A stretch of 64,000 nt of DNA from Aromatoleum tolulyticum (GCF_900156155.1 NZ_FTMD01000002.1:181622-245621), one strand, 5' to 3'; shown: positions 31,017 through 46,678, counted from the stretch's first letter. Notes: generated by a model not told the origin, from the sequence alone. Numbers and translations: made by a program.

Positions 31017-32383
31017 GACAGGCTTCCTTTCTTCGCATTCGGGCACGGCAGCAGCGCACTGAGCTCGGTATGGCCGGGCACGGAGCTGACCGCAAGCTTC
31101 CCGCCATGATGCTCGATGCGCTCGCGCATGTTACGCAGGCCGATGCCACCGCTGCGCGGGTGGTCGATCCGGGAGATGTCGAAGCCGCGCCCGTCGTCGG
31201 CGATCACGAGGCGGACGGTCCCGCCCCCGGCCGCAAGGGCGAGGCGGACGTGTTGGGCGCCGGCGTGGCGCTCGATGTTCGTCAATGCTTCCTGCGCGAT
31301 GCGATACAACGTCGTCGCGCCGGCCTCGTCGGCGAGCAGGTCGACCTTGCCAATGTCGGCGTCGACGACCATGCCGGTGCGCACTTGGAACTCGTCGAGC
31401 AGTTGCCGCAGGGCCGCTGACAGGCCGAGATTGTCGAGCAGCGAGGGACGCAGATTGTGCGAGATGCTGCGGATCTCGCCGATCGCCACGCCGAGTCCTT
31501 CGAGACCCTTGGTGATGTGCTCCGCGACGTCGTCACGCCCGGCGAGCGCCCTCTCCTTCGCAAGTTCGAGGTGGAACTTGACCGACACCAGCAGCTGGCT
31601 GAGGCCGTCGTGCAGGTCGCGTGCGACGCGCGTGCGCTCCTCCTCGTGCGAGGTCACGATGCGCTGCGCGAGCGCTTTAAGCCGGCGGTCGGCGAGTTGG
31701 TGTTCGCTGATGTTCAGCGCCATGCCACCGGCGAACACGATGAGCGCCGCGACGATCCCCACGACCGTGAAGCCCACGACGGTCGCCGCGATGCGTGACG
31801 CCATGCGCTCGCGCAGCATGCTGCGGATGCTCTCGACGTCGTCGAGGTAGATGCCGGTCCCGAGCACCCAGCCCCAGCGGTCGAGTTTCACGACATAGCC
31901 GAGCTTGTCGGTTTCCTTGCCCGTCGAAGGCTTGTTCCACTTGTACTGGAGGAATCCGTCGCCGGATGCGGCCGCGGCGATCAGGCGCTGGATGACCGGG
32001 AGGCCTTCGGAATCCTGCTTGTCCCACAGGTTGCGGCCGACGAGCTCGGACTGGCGGGGATGCACGATGTTGAGGCCGGTGATGTCGTAGGCGAAGAAGT
32101 AGCCGTCGTCGCCGTAGTTCATCTCGCCGAGGATGCGCTTTGCCTCCGTCTTGGTCGCCTCGTCGTCGCGCCCCGACGAGTACAGATGGTCGATCGAAGT
32201 CTGAGCGAGCTGGACGTAGTGCTGCAGCTCCGCGCGTTTGGCGGCGAGCATCGCCTCCTTCAGCACGCCCTCCTGCTGTCGTTCGAGGTCGCGCGCCTGC
32301 ATCGCGACGAGGATCGCGATCGCGGCCACCGCCGCAATGAGCGGCAGCACGGCCAGGACGATGACTTTGTGCTTGAGCCGCAA
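31013..32383 (-). CDS. Cache-domain sensor histidine kinase (HisKA_3 type)
   Basis: 456 residues from a TTG at 32383 with AGGAAGG upstream; no ATG fits the N-terminal membrane helix. TM1 about 6-28, a periplasmic single Cache domain (about 35-180; GEMNYGDDGYFFAYD, then NIVHPRQSELVGRNLWD), TM2 about 195-220, dimerisation/phospho-His domain (ARDLHDGLSQLL) and HATPase (DDGRGFD, GGIGLRNMRER). Cache domains of this type bind small organic acids. It partners the NarL-type regulator encoded next. Confidence 0.92.
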   Translation of the reverse strand: MRLKHKVIVLAVLPLIAAVAAIAILVAMQARDLERQQEGVLKEAMLAAKRAELQHYVQLAQTSIDHLYSSGRDDEATKTEAKRILGEMNYGDDGYFFAYDITGLNIVHPRQSELVGRNLWDKQDSEGLPVIQRLIAAAASGDGFLQYKWNKPSTGKETDKLGYVVKLDRWGWVLGTGIYLDDVESIRSMLRERMASRIAATVVGFTVVGIVAALIVFAGGMALNISEHQLADRRLKALAQRIVTSHEEERTRVARDLHDGLSQLLVSVKFHLELAKERALAGRDDVAEHITKGLEGLGVAIGEIRSISHNLRPSLLDNLGLSAALRQLLDEFQVRTGMVVDADIGKVDLLADEAGATTLYRIAQEALTNIERHAGAQHVRLALAAGGGTVRLVIADDGRGFDISRIDHPRSGGIGLRNMRERIEHHGGKLAVSSVPGHTELSALLPCPNAKKGSLS

Positions 32384-32449
32384 GTCTGCCTTCCTCTCCC
32401 CCGTTGTCCGCTTGCGATTGTAGTGCCGTGCGGCAGTCCTACGGCACGT

Positions 32450-32467
32450 CTGCGTAGAACTACGCAG
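32450..32467. promoter_or_regulatory. Palindrome between the two-component system and cstA
   Basis: An 18-bp inverted repeat, CTGCGTAG-AA-CTACGCAG reading across positions 32450-32467, sits 150 bp upstream of cstA and 67 bp upstream of the kinase start. A second repeat, GTGCCGT/ACGGCAC, flanks it near 32423-32447. Likely binding site for the NarL-type regulator. Confidence 0.5.
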
Positions 32468-32617
32468 CCGCGGAAAGTAGTAGTGCGAATGGTCCGACCG
32501 GCGCCATTCCGCGACATTAACGCGTGATACCCGGCACACGGGTGCCGGGACCCGGAACCAGATCCGGTAAGACCAGAGCCTGATTCAACGGCCTATCCGG
32601 AGAGAGGAGGAGTACAG

Positions 32618-34687
32618 ATGGCTACGCTGTCGAGACACGCGCTGTGGGCGCTTGTCGGCATCTTCGGCGCTTTCGCGCTCGCATATATCGCACTCAATCG
32701 CGGTGAAACGATCAACGCCCTGTGGATCGTGGTCGCCGCGGTTTCCGTTTACCTCATCGCCTACCGCTACTACAGCCTGTTCATCGCGAAGCGGGTGATG
32801 TCGCTGGATCCCGACCGCACCACCCCGGCCTGCCGAAACAACGATGGCCTGGACTATGTGCCGACCGACAAGTACGTGCTGTTCGGCCACCACTTCGCCG
32901 CCATCGCCGGCGCCGGCCCGCTGGTCGGCCCGGTGCTTGCGGCACAGATGGGCTACCTGCCGGGCATGTTGTGGATCCTCGCTGGCGTCGTGCTGGCCGG
33001 CGCAGTGCAGGACTTCATGGTGCTGTTCGTGTCCACGCGCCGCGACGGCCGCTCGCTCGGCGACCTGATCAAGTCCGAGCTCGGGCCGATTCCCGGCGTG
33101 ATCGCGCTGTTCGGCACCTTCATGATCATGGTGATCATCCTCGCGGTGCTCGCGCTGATCGTCGTGAAGGCCCTGGCCGAAAGCCCGTGGGGCACCTTCA
33201 CCGTCGCCGCGACGATCCCGATCGCGATCTTCATGGGCATCTACGCGCGCTACATCCGTCCGGGCCGTATCGGCGAGATCTCGGTGATCGGCTTCGTGCT
33301 GCTGATCTGGGCCATCGTGGGCGGCGGCAAGATCGCTGCCGATCCCGCACTGGCGGCGCTGTTCACCTTCACCGGCACGCAACTAACCTGGATGCTGATC
33401 GGCTACGGCTTCATCGCCTCCGTGCTCCCCGTGTGGCTGCTGCTCGCGCCGCGCGACTACCTGTCGACCTTCCTGAAGATCGGCGCGATCCTCGCGCTCG
33501 CGGTCGGCATCCTGTTCGTCGCGCCCGACCTCGAAATGCCGGCGGTCACGCGCTTCATCGACGGCACCGGCCCCGCCTGGTCGGGCAGCCTGTTCCCCTT
33601 CCTCTTCATCACCATCGCCTGCGGCGCCGTATCCGGCTTCCATGCGCTGATTTCTTCGGGCACCACCCCGAAGATGATTGAGAACGAGTCGCACATGCCC
33701 CTGATCGGCTATGGTGGCATGCTGATGGAATCGTTCGTCGCGATCATGGCGCTGGTTGCCGCATCCATCATCGACCCGGGCGTGTATTTCGCGATGAACA
33801 GCCCGCTCGCGGTGCTCGGGCCGACGGCCGAAAGCGCTGCACAAGTGATCTCGAACTGGGGCTTCGTCGTCACCCCCGAAACGCTCACCGGCACCGCGGC
33901 CGCGGTCGGCGAGAACACGATCATCGCGCGTGCCGGCGGCGCGCCGACCCTTGCGGTGGGCATGGCGCAGATCTTCTCGAAGATGTTCGGCGGCACCGCG
34001 ATGATGGGCTTCTGGTACCACTTCGCGATCCTGTTCGAGGCGCTCTTCATCCTCACCGCGGTCGATGCCGGTACGCGTGCGGGTCGCTTCATGCTGCAGG
34101 ACCTGCTCGGCACCTTCGTACCCGCGATGAAGCGCACCGACTCCTGGGCCGGCAACGCGATCGCCACCGCGCTGTGCGTCACTGCGTGGGGCTACTTCCT
34201 CTACCAGGGCGTGGTCGATCCGTTAGGCGGCATCAATACCTTGTGGCCGCTGTTCGGCATCGCCAACCAGATGCTTGCCGCCGTCGCGCTGATCCTCTGC
34301 ACGGTCGTGCTGTTTAAGATGAAGCGCGAGCGCTTTGCGTGGGTGACGATCCTGCCGATGGTGTGGCTGCTCGCCTGCACGCTGACGGCCGGCTGGCAGA
34401 AGGTGTTTGCCGCCAACCCGAAGATCGGCTTCCTCGCCCAGTCGTCGCGCTATCAGGACGCCCTTGCCCGCGGCGAACTGCTCGCACCGGCAAAGACGCT
34501 GGACCAGATGCACCAGATCATCCTCAACAACCAGATCGATGCCGGACTGACCGCGTTCTTCATGCTCGTCGTCCTGAGCATCCTGGTGTTCGGCGCACGC
34601 ACCTGCTACCAGGCCTACCGCGTGGCGCATCCGACCGCGCAGGAGGTCGGCGCACCGGGCGCGACCTCCCAGGGCGTCGCGGCGTAA
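32618..34687 (+). CDS. cstA: Carbon starvation protein CstA family transporter
   Basis: 689 residues, about 16-18 membrane helices, with CstA landmarks ([49 protein letters not shown]). E. coli homologues CstA and BtsT take up pyruvate and possibly peptides. Followed by a YbdD/YjiX-like gene and a YjiA-like GTPase, the same three-gene order as btsT-yjiX-yjiA. A GC-rich repeat CCCGGCAC/GTGCCGGG (32530-32549) lies in the leader. Start with GGAGGAG. Confidence 0.95.
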   Translation: MATLSRHALWALVGIFGAFALAYIALNRGETINALWIVVAAVSVYLIAYRYYSLFIAKRVMSLDPDRTTPACRNNDGLDYVPTDKYVLFGHHFAAIAGAGPLVGPVLAAQMGYLPGMLWILAGVVLAGAVQDFMVLFVSTRRDGRSLGDLIKSELGPIPGVIALFGTFMIMVIILAVLALIVVKALAESPWGTFTVAATIPIAIFMGIYARYIRPGRIGEISVIGFVLLIWAIVGGGKIAADPALAALFTFTGTQLTWMLIGYGFIASVLPVWLLLAPRDYLSTFLKIGAILALAVGILFVAPDLEMPAVTRFIDGTGPAWSGSLFPFLFITIACGAVSGFHALISSGTTPKMIENESHMPLIGYGGMLMESFVAIMALVAASIIDPGVYFAMNSPLAVLGPTAESAAQVISNWGFVVTPETLTGTAAAVGENTIIARAGGAPTLAVGMAQIFSKMFGGTAMMGFWYHFAILFEALFILTAVDAGTRAGRFMLQDLLGTFVPAMKRTDSWAGNAIATALCVTAWGYFLYQGVVDPLGGINTLWPLFGIANQMLAAVALILCTVVLFKMKRERFAWVTILPMVWLLACTLTAGWQKVFAANPKIGFLAQSSRYQDALARGELLAPAKTLDQMHQIILNNQIDAGLTAFFMLVVLSILVFGARTCYQAYRVAHPTAQEVGAPGATSQGVAA

Positions 34688-34691
34688 GCCA

Positions 34692-34886
34692 GTGTTCAAC
34701 GACCTCTCCAAGCTCGGCAAGTATCTCGGGCAGGCTGCCCGCCTGATGGTAGGCCTGCCCGACTACGATACCTACGTCACGCACATGAAGGCGACGCACC
34801 CGGACCGGCCGGTGATGAGCTACGAGGAATTCTTCCGCGAGCGTCAGGAAGCGCGCTACGGCGGCGGCACCGGCCGCTGCTGTTGA
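34692..34886 (+). CDS. YbdD/YjiX family small protein
   Basis: 64 residues starting at GTG 34692, 4 bp after cstA. Conserved short-family features ([36 protein letters not shown]) and a CC terminus. It always accompanies CstA/BtsT transporters and is thought to be an accessory subunit needed for transport. Confidence 0.9.
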   Translation: MFNDLSKLGKYLGQAARLMVGLPDYDTYVTHMKATHPDRPVMSYEEFFRERQEARYGGGTGRCC

Positions 34887-34924
34887 GGAACCGTCAAGAA
34901 ACCGGAACGGACCAAGGATCGAGC

Positions 34925-35965
<1,041 letters not shown>

Positions 35966-35969
35966 GCGG

Positions 35970-37175
35970 TCATCGTGATCCCGGGTCAATGAAGGTCGAC
36001 CGCCGCACTTCCCAGTCGGCGATCCAGTCAGGAATCTGCTCGGGCGGCAGAGCCTTGGAGATGAACCAGCCCTGCGCCAGTTCGCAACCGATGGTGCGCA
36101 GGAAGTCCCAGTCCTCCCGGTCCTCGACCCCTTCGGCAACCGTCTTCATGCCGAGCTGGCGCGCCATTCCGAGGCTCGCCTCGAGGATCGCGCGCAGCGA
36201 GGCGTCGCGCCACGCACCATGCACGAAGCCGCGGTCGACCTTCAGTTCGCTGAACGGGATGTCGCGCAGCTGGGCAAGCGAGGAGTGCCCGGTGCCGAAG
36301 TCGTCGATCGACAATCCGATGCGCTTGAGCCGCAGGCGCGCCAGCACTTCCAGCGGCGTCAGCGGATCCTTCATCAGGCGGCTTTCCGTGACCTCCAGCA
36401 ACAGGCCGCTTGCCGCGATACCGGCCTCGCTGACCGCGCGTTCGACGAAATCGGGGAAGTCCAGCGAGACCAGATTGTCCATCGACACGTTGACCGCAAC
36501 CTGCAGCGGAAGGCCGTCGTCGCGCCACGCGCGCGCGTGGCGCAAGGCCGTGCGCAGCACCGATCGCGTCAGCTCGTTGATCAGTCCGCTCTCTTCGGCA
36601 GTCGGAATGAACAGATCGGGGAATATCAGTCCGTCCTGCGGGTGCTGCCAGCGCACCAGGGTCTCGATCCCGGTGACCACCCCCGATGCGAGTTCGACCT
36701 TGGGCTGGTAGTGGTTGATAAGTTCGCCATCGGCTATCGCCTGCCGCAGGCGCTCGGCGGAGTAGACCTTGCGCTCCGCGCACGGCTGGGCGGGGGTGTG
36801 CGCGCCGGCACTTGCAAGTATCTGCCTGAGCCTGTCGATCGAAACCGGTTTGTTGAGCGCGCCGAGTACCTTCAGCTTGTGGGCGCGAGCGAGCTTCGCC
36901 GCGGTCTGCACGACCCGTTCGTCCTCGCCGCTGACCAGCACCAGACCGCCCGCATAACCCACGCGCACGAGGTGACGGACGAACTCGACGCCGTCCATTT
37001 CCGGCATCTGCAGGTCGCAGAAAATCAGATCGGCACATTCTCCCGGATGCCCGAGCAGCGACAGGGCCTCCTGCGCACTCGCGCAGGGCTGCACGCGTCC
37101 GAAGCCCAGGCGCCCGAGCTGGTGTACGAGGAGCTTGCGTACGAAAGGCTCGTCATCGATCACGAGAATCTTCAT
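35970..37175 (-). CDS. Response regulator with EAL domain (c-di-GMP phosphodiesterase)
   Basis: 401 residues: receiver 1-118 (acidic DDE, phosphoacceptor in FCDLQMPEMDG, LNKPV) and EAL domain about 135-385. The catalytic set appears complete: ETL for EAL, AVNVS, EVTES, DDFGTG, KVDR and EGVED, so it should hydrolyse c-di-GMP. It begins 3 bp after the stop of the giant hybrid kinase, pointing to a phosphorelay from the kinase HPt domain to this receiver. Confidence 0.93.
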   Translation of the reverse strand: MKILVIDDEPFVRKLLVHQLGRLGFGRVQPCASAQEALSLLGHPGECADLIFCDLQMPEMDGVEFVRHLVRVGYAGGLVLVSGEDERVVQTAAKLARAHKLKVLGALNKPVSIDRLRQILASAGAHTPAQPCAERKVYSAERLRQAIADGELINHYQPKVELASGVVTGIETLVRWQHPQDGLIFPDLFIPTAEESGLINELTRSVLRTALRHARAWRDDGLPLQVAVNVSMDNLVSLDFPDFVERAVSEAGIAASGLLLEVTESRLMKDPLTPLEVLARLRLKRIGLSIDDFGTGHSSLAQLRDIPFSELKVDRGFVHGAWRDASLRAILEASLGMARQLGMKTVAEGVEDREDWDFLRTIGCELAQGWFISKALPPEQIPDWIADWEVRRSTFIDPGSR

Positions 37176-37178
37176 TGC

Positions 37179-41696
<4,518 letters not shown>

Positions 41697-41880
41697 CAGG
41701 ACGCACCTCGCGGACCGGGGCGAACGGCGGATCCGAAATGTCGCCGTTATCTACTTTGGGACAATGTTATCACCCTGCTGCCAACCCAGCGTGATATTCC
41801 CCACACATCCCTGCCCCGATGCGGGGGTTCCAGACATGCTCGCTCTGTCCGCCGGGGCGACCGACGCGGTCGCCGGATAC

Positions 41881-42126
41881 CTACAGCGTCTTGTGCGTGC
41901 CGTCGCAGTAGGGTTGGTGGCCGGTGTGCTTGCAGCCGCACAGATAGGCCGTGCCCGTCTCCTTCGCGGTGAAGTTCACCGGCAGGAATGGCCCACCCTT
42001 GTGCGAACCGTCGCAGAACGGCTGGTTCTTGCTGTTGCCGCAGCGGCACCAGTAATAGCTCTTGCCGGCCTCCAGTTCGACGGCATAGGGCCCTTTCTGT
42101 GCGATGGTCGGTTCCGGCTCGGTCAT
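41881..42126 (-). CDS. Tandem CDGSH iron-sulfur protein (single-chain mitoNEET-like)
   Basis: 81 residues with two CDGSH sites: Cys27, Cys29, Cys38, His42 and Cys63, Cys65, Cys74, His78 (second motif CDGTH). Each can hold a [2Fe-2S] with the labile 3Cys-1His coordination. The tandem architecture is the bacterial form of the family. Redox or cluster-transfer functions are usual but unproven. Confidence 0.92.
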   Translation of the reverse strand: MTEPEPTIAQKGPYAVELEAGKSYYWCRCGNSKNQPFCDGSHKGGPFLPVNFTAKETGTAYLCGCKHTGHQPYCDGTHKTL

Positions 42127-42216
42127 GACATCACTCCTGAAATGAAGCGGGCCCGCGACCGGGCCTGCGCTTTTCCACTCTAGACGACCGCAGCCACGCT
42201 CCGCCAGACGGGCACC

Positions 42217-42420
42217 TCAGTAGTGCGGCGGAATCTCCTCGCGCAGGTCGCGCCGCTCGCCGGGCGAACCGGAGGCGATCTGGCGGTGCAATTCGACGAT
42301 CTGCTTCTGCAGGCGGTCGATCAGCTGCTGCTGGCGGAACACCGTCATGTTGAGCTCGTCGATTGCGTCCTCGGCGAGTGCGAGCTTGCTTTCGATGCGG
42401 TCGAGGCGGTCTTCCATCAC
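42217..42420 (-). CDS. slyX: SlyX family protein
   Basis: 67 residues, a coiled-coil (about 3-48; DRLDRIESKLALAEDAIDEL, QQQLIDRLQKQI) ending with the typical SlyX tail EEIPPHY. Function unknown. It overlaps the stop of the upstream FAD oxidoreductase gene by 4 bp (ATGA). Confidence 0.92.
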   Translation of the reverse strand: MMEDRLDRIESKLALAEDAIDELNMTVFRQQQLIDRLQKQIVELHRQIASGSPGERRDLREEIPPHY

Positions 42421-44042
42421 GCCTCCTCCGCCACGACGCTCACGTCGCCGAGAATGGACTTCGCCACCGCCTCGGCAACGCGGATGCCGTCGACACCGGC
42501 CGACAGGATGCCGCCGGCGTAGCCCGCTCCCTCGCCCGCCGGGAACAAGCCCTTCACGTTGAGGCTCTGGCAGTCCGCACCGCGCGTGATGCGCAACGGC
42601 GACGAGGTGCGCGTCTCGACGCCGGTGAGCACCGCGTCGCGCATGGAGAAGCCCTTGATCTGGCGCTCGAAGGCCGGCAGCGCTTCGCGCACGGCGGCGA
42701 TCGCGTAGTCGGGCAGGCTCGTGGACAGGTCGCCCAGCTTCACGCCCGGCTTGTACGAGGGCTCGACCGAGCCGAGCACGCTCGACGGCTGTGCCTTGAT
42801 GAAATCGCCGACGAGCTGGCCCGGCGCGATGTAGTCGCCCCCGCCCAGCTCATAGGCGCGCGATTCCCAGTGACGCTGGAAGGCGATGCCCGCCAGCGGG
42901 CCGCCCGGGTAGTCGTCCGGCGTGATGCCGACGACGATACCGGCGTTGGCGTTGCGCTCGTTGCGCGAATACTGGCTCATGCCGTTGGTGACGACACGAT
43001 TGGGCTCGGAGGTGGCCGCGACCACCGTCCCGCCCGGACACATGCAGAAGCTATACACGGAGCGGCCGTTCTTCGCGTGATGGACGAGCTTGTAGTCGGC
43101 CGCGCCCAGCACCGGATGTCCGGCATTGGGGCCGAAGCGCGCCTTGTCGATCAGCGACTGGGGATGTTCGACGCGGAAGCCGACCGAGAACGGCTTGGCC
43201 TCCATGTACACGCCCCGCTCGTGCAGCATCTCGAAGGTGTCGCGCGCGCTGTGGCCGAGCGCGAGGATGACGTGGTCCGAGCGGATTTCCTCCCCGTTCG
43301 CGAGGACGACGCCACGCAGATGCCCGTCCTCGATCCGCACGTCGGCAACGCGCTGCTGGAAGCGGATCTCGCCCCCCAGCGCGATGATGTCCGCACGCAT
43401 GTTCTCGACCATGCCGACGAGGCGGAAGGTGCCGATGTGCGGCTTGCTCACGTACAGGATCTCTTCCGGCGCGCCCGCCTTCACGAACTCCGTCAGCACC
43501 TTGCGACCGTAGTGCTTCGGGTCCTTGATCTGGCTGTAGAGCTTGCCGTCCGAGAAGGTGCCCGCCCCACCTTCGCCGAACTGCACGTTCGACTCGGGGT
43601 TCAGCACACTGTTGCGCCACAGCCCCCAGGTGTCCTTGGTGCGCTCGCGCACGGCCTTGCCGCGCTCCAGCACGATGGGGCGAAAGCCCATCTGCGCGAG
43701 GATCAGCGCCGCGAAGATGCCGCACGGGCCGAAGCCGACCACCACCGGCCGGTGGGCGAGCTGCTCCGGCGCCTTGCCGACGAAACGGTAGTTCGTGTCG
43801 GGCGTACGGACCACGTTGCGGTCGCCGGCGAACTTCGCCAGCAGCGCGTCCTCGTTCGCCAACTGCATGTCGATCGTGTAGCTCAGCGTGATCGCGCTCG
43901 GCTTGCGCGCATCGTAGCTGCGCTTGAACACGGTGAACTCGCCCAGTTCGGCGGGCTGGATGCCCAGGCGGGCAACGATGGCGTCCCTCAGGGCGCCCTC
44001 GGGGTGATCGAGGGGCAGCCTGAGTTCGTTGATTCGCAGCAT
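42417..44042 (-). CDS. FAD-dependent oxidoreductase (uncharacterised COG2509 type)
   Basis: 541 residues from the ATG at 44042. An N-terminal small domain (1-95; MLRINELRLPLDHPEGAL) precedes an FAD-binding region with GFGPCGIFAALILA and ERGKAVRERTKDT, and a C-terminal GEGAGYAGGILSAGVDG motif. The CMCPGGTVV motif is typical of this family of large flavoproteins, for which no substrate is established. It overlaps slyX; the MFS gene ends 56 bp upstream. Confidence 0.88.
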   Translation of the reverse strand: MLRINELRLPLDHPEGALRDAIVARLGIQPAELGEFTVFKRSYDARKPSAITLSYTIDMQLANEDALLAKFAGDRNVVRTPDTNYRFVGKAPEQLAHRPVVVGFGPCGIFAALILAQMGFRPIVLERGKAVRERTKDTWGLWRNSVLNPESNVQFGEGGAGTFSDGKLYSQIKDPKHYGRKVLTEFVKAGAPEEILYVSKPHIGTFRLVGMVENMRADIIALGGEIRFQQRVADVRIEDGHLRGVVLANGEEIRSDHVILALGHSARDTFEMLHERGVYMEAKPFSVGFRVEHPQSLIDKARFGPNAGHPVLGAADYKLVHHAKNGRSVYSFCMCPGGTVVAATSEPNRVVTNGMSQYSRNERNANAGIVVGITPDDYPGGPLAGIAFQRHWESRAYELGGGDYIAPGQLVGDFIKAQPSSVLGSVEPSYKPGVKLGDLSTSLPDYAIAAVREALPAFERQIKGFSMRDAVLTGVETRTSSPLRITRGADCQSLNVKGLFPAGEGAGYAGGILSAGVDGIRVAEAVAKSILGDVSVVAEEA

Positions 44043-44098
44043 GGTGATTCCGGTCGCAGGTTCTCGGGGACGTGCCGTGCACGTCGAAGGCCGCGATT

Positions 44099-45301
44099 TT
44101 AAACGGGATTGCCTGCCGTCACCGTGTTTTCCGGTCCCCGCGCGGCCATTACCCTGAGCAGCGCGACCAGCACCGTTCCGACGGCCATCACCGCCGCCGC
44201 CACGTAGAGCCCGTCCGCATAGCTGCCGCCATGTGCCGCGAGGGTGCCGGTGACCGCCGGACCGGCGACCTGCGCGATGCCGTAGGCAATGGTCATCTTC
44301 CCCATCATCTTCGCCGGACGGGTCGGATAGTAGCGGCCGGCCATCGTCAGGACGAGGCTGACCGCGCCGATGAAGTTGCCGCCGAACAGGGTCGCCCCGA
44401 GGAAGGCCGGGATCAGGCCGCCCGCCAGCGGCAGCAGGATGCCCACGATCTGCAGCACGAAAGACAGCAGCAGCGAATTCAGGTAGCCGACCCGGCGCGC
44501 GATGAAGTCCCACACGATGCACGCCGGTACGGCGGAGAGCCCGAGCACGAGGAACACGAGCGCCCCTCGCCCGCCCAGCCCGGGCAACTTGTCGATGATC
44601 GCGACGATGAAGGTCGCACTGACCACGTAGCCGACGCCGGCACAGAAATACGCCGCCATGAACACGCGCAGGAAGCCGGCTCCCGGCGGGTTGTCCTCCA
44701 TCTTCTGTCCGCCGACCGTGAGGGACGTGCTGTCGGGCGGGGGCAGCCAGCGCCACGCGGGAATCAGCAGCAGCACACCCAGGGCGCTGAACACGAACCA
44801 CTGCGCGCGCCAGTCCAGCCACTGCGTCATCAGCGCCACCGCGGCCGCACAGCCCGCGATGCCGAGGCCGATGCCGGTGAAGTGGATCCCCAGCTCGGAG
44901 CGGTGCTGGTGGCGGATGAGCCAGTTCAGGATCAGCCCGGTACCCAGCAGCATGCCCCCGGCGGTGCTCAAACCGGCAAGGAAGCGGGACACCGACCACC
45001 AGAAGACGTCGGTCGTGAGGCCCATCGCCACCGTGGTGAGCACGGCGACGACCAGCCCGATGCGGTAGAGACGATCCTTGAGCACGAGGTCGCTGATCAT
45101 CGATGCGATCAGCGCACCGCTGAGGTAGCCGGCGTAGTTCCACGCCGCCAGCCACCCGCCATCGGCCACGCCGAGGCCGGCCTGCTGCTGCATCAACGGC
45201 AAGAGAGGGGTGTAGGCGAAGCGTGCAACGCCCATCACCAGGATCAGGCTCAGGATGCCGGCACTCAGGACCTTCAGTCGTTGTTTTTGTGAATCGCTCA
45301 T
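44099..45301 (-). CDS. MFS transporter, YbfB/YjiJ family
   Basis: 400 residues, 12 predicted helices (begins ILSLILVMGVARFAYTPLLPLM, the family hallmark). Member of the YbfB/YjiJ branch, of unknown substrate, with a soluble loop (about 190-210) in the middle. Its promoter region contains an inverted repeat (45333-45349). Confidence 0.9.
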   Translation of the reverse strand: MSDSQKQRLKVLSAGILSLILVMGVARFAYTPLLPLMQQQAGLGVADGGWLAAWNYAGYLSGALIASMISDLVLKDRLYRIGLVVAVLTTVAMGLTTDVFWWSVSRFLAGLSTAGGMLLGTGLILNWLIRHQHRSELGIHFTGIGLGIAGCAAAVALMTQWLDWRAQWFVFSALGVLLLIPAWRWLPPPDSTSLTVGGQKMEDNPPGAGFLRVFMAAYFCAGVGYVVSATFIVAIIDKLPGLGGRGALVFLVLGLSAVPACIVWDFIARRVGYLNSLLLSFVLQIVGILLPLAGGLIPAFLGATLFGGNFIGAVSLVLTMAGRYYPTRPAKMMGKMTIAYGIAQVAGPAVTGTLAAHGGSYADGLYVAAAVMAVGTVLVALLRVMAARGPENTVTAGNPV

Positions 45302-45332
45302 CGTGGGGGCCGTGGTATCCGGATCAATACGC

Positions 45333-45349
45333 TACGGTATGGAACCGTA
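45333..45349. promoter_or_regulatory. Inverted repeat upstream of the MFS gene
   Basis: TACGGT-N5-ACCGTA, 32 bp upstream of the MFS ATG on the minus strand. Possible operator of an unlinked regulator. Confidence 0.4.
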
Positions 45350-45466
45350 TCGCGCAAGTCCCGCATATACCGGCATAAGCGCGACTGATCTCCTGCGCAT
45401 ATGCCCGCGCAGCGAAATAGCGCACGGCAACCGGCCCGTCGGCCGTGCGGCGCCGAGCCGCCTATC

Positions 45467-45472
45467 TATACT
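45467..45472 (+). promoter_or_regulatory. -10 element for dodecin
   Basis: TATACT 34 bp before the dodecin ATG; no convincing -35. Confidence 0.4.
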
Positions 45473-45506
45473 GGGAACTCGATCCCGAACAACAAAGGAG
45501 ACCGCG

Positions 45507-45716
45507 ATGTCCGCCCACACCTACAAACTCGTCGAAATCGTCGGTTCGTCCCCGGACAGCGTCGACGCCGCGATCCGTAACGCGATCGAGACCGCCGGCA
45601 AGACGATCCGTCATCTCGACTGGTTCGAGGCGACCGAGATCCGCGGCCACATCACCGACGGCAAGGTGGCTCACTACCAGGTCAAGCTGAAGGTGGGGTT
45701 CCGGCTGGAGGTGTGA
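45507..45716 (+). CDS. Dodecin
   Basis: 69 residues, AAAGGAG before the ATG. Matches dodecin: YKLVEIVGSSPDSVDAAIRN, Trp39 in HLDWFE (flavin-stacking residue), and VAHYQVKLKVGFRLE. It forms a dodecameric flavin store (riboflavin/FMN) in the cytoplasm. Its 3' end overlaps the convergent ylqF gene by 35 bp. Confidence 0.93.
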   Translation: MSAHTYKLVEIVGSSPDSVDAAIRNAIETAGKTIRHLDWFEATEIRGHITDGKVAHYQVKLKVGFRLEV

Positions 45717-46590
45717 GGCCGCGGCCGGCTTCGAGCATCATGCGGCGGCTTTCCGGCGTCTCGAGGCTGATGCGCCCGAGGGCGCCGCTGCGGTAGTCGA
45801 CCAGGAGGATCTGCGCGGCCTTCTCCAGGTCAGGCGCACCGCCCTTGAGGCGGCAGCCGCGCCGCGCTGCGACGATCTCGACCACGCCGACGCCGTCGAG
45901 CGCCTCCATGCGTTCGGGAGCAATGCCATAACGCTTCGCGACGAGATCGGGATAGCGCTCCACCAGCACGTCGCCGAGGAACGCGGCAACCTCCTCGTCG
46001 ATCACCGCATTGCGCCCGATCGCGTGGCTCGCGGCGAGCATGAAGCCGTCCGAATCGTGGTCGATCTTCGGCCACATCAGGCCCGGCGTGTCGGTGATCG
46101 TCATGTGCGAGCCGAGATCGAAGGTCTGCTGCTGCTTGGTCACTGCCGGCTCGTCGCCCACCGCCGCGACGCGACGTTTGAGCAGCGCGTTCATCAGCGT
46201 CGATTTGCCGACGTTGGGGATGCCCATGATCATGATGCGCAGCGGCTTCGTGCCGTCGGTGCGGTGCGGTGCGAGCGCCTGGCACAGGGCCGGCACGCGC
46301 GCGACATCGCCCGGCTTCTTGCACGACAGCGCCACCGCCTTCACGCCGGCCTGCGCGTTGAAGAAGTCCAGCCAGGCGCGGGTCGCGACGGGGTCCGCGA
46401 GGTCGGCCTTGTTGAGCAGCTTGAGGCACGGACGCTGCCGGAACAGGCGCAACTCGCGGATCATCGGGTTGCTGCTCGCCTCGGGAATGCGGGCGTCGAG
46501 CACCTCGATCACGACGTCGGTCATGGCCATGGTCTCGGCCGCCTTCTTGCGCGCCGAGGTCATGTGACCGGGAAACCACTGGATGGACAT
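45682..46590 (-). CDS. ylqF: Ribosome-assembly GTPase YlqF/RbgA
   Basis: 302 residues with circularly permuted GTPase motifs: G4 NKAD (about 60), G1 GIPNVGKST (about 122-130), G3 DTPG. The N-terminal IQWFPGHM is diagnostic. In Bacillus it matures the 50S subunit; the role in proteobacteria is less studied. It converges on dodecin with a 35-bp 3' overlap. Confidence 0.92.
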   Translation of the reverse strand: MSIQWFPGHMTSARKKAAETMAMTDVVIEVLDARIPEASSNPMIRELRLFRQRPCLKLLNKADLADPVATRAWLDFFNAQAGVKAVALSCKKPGDVARVPALCQALAPHRTDGTKPLRIMIMGIPNVGKSTLMNALLKRRVAAVGDEPAVTKQQQTFDLGSHMTITDTPGLMWPKIDHDSDGFMLAASHAIGRNAVIDEEVAAFLGDVLVERYPDLVAKRYGIAPERMEALDGVGVVEIVAARRGCRLKGGAPDLEKAAQILLVDYRSGALGRISLETPESRRMMLEAGRGLTPPAGTPPSA

Positions 46591-46678
46591 CTGGACAGTA
46601 AGTATTGGACAAGGCGCGCATTATCGCCTCGTTCGGCCCCCGATTGGGGCAAAATGGCGGCCTTTCGAGGGGTAGTGC

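Noticed and set aside
42363..44102. 579-residue plus-strand open frame
   Set aside because: Antisense to the FAD oxidoreductase gene, no domain.
42417..45155. Apparent 912-residue fusion of the MFS region and FAD oxidoreductase
   Set aside because: The upstream part is an out-of-frame reading of the MFS gene. The oxidoreductase starts at 44042.
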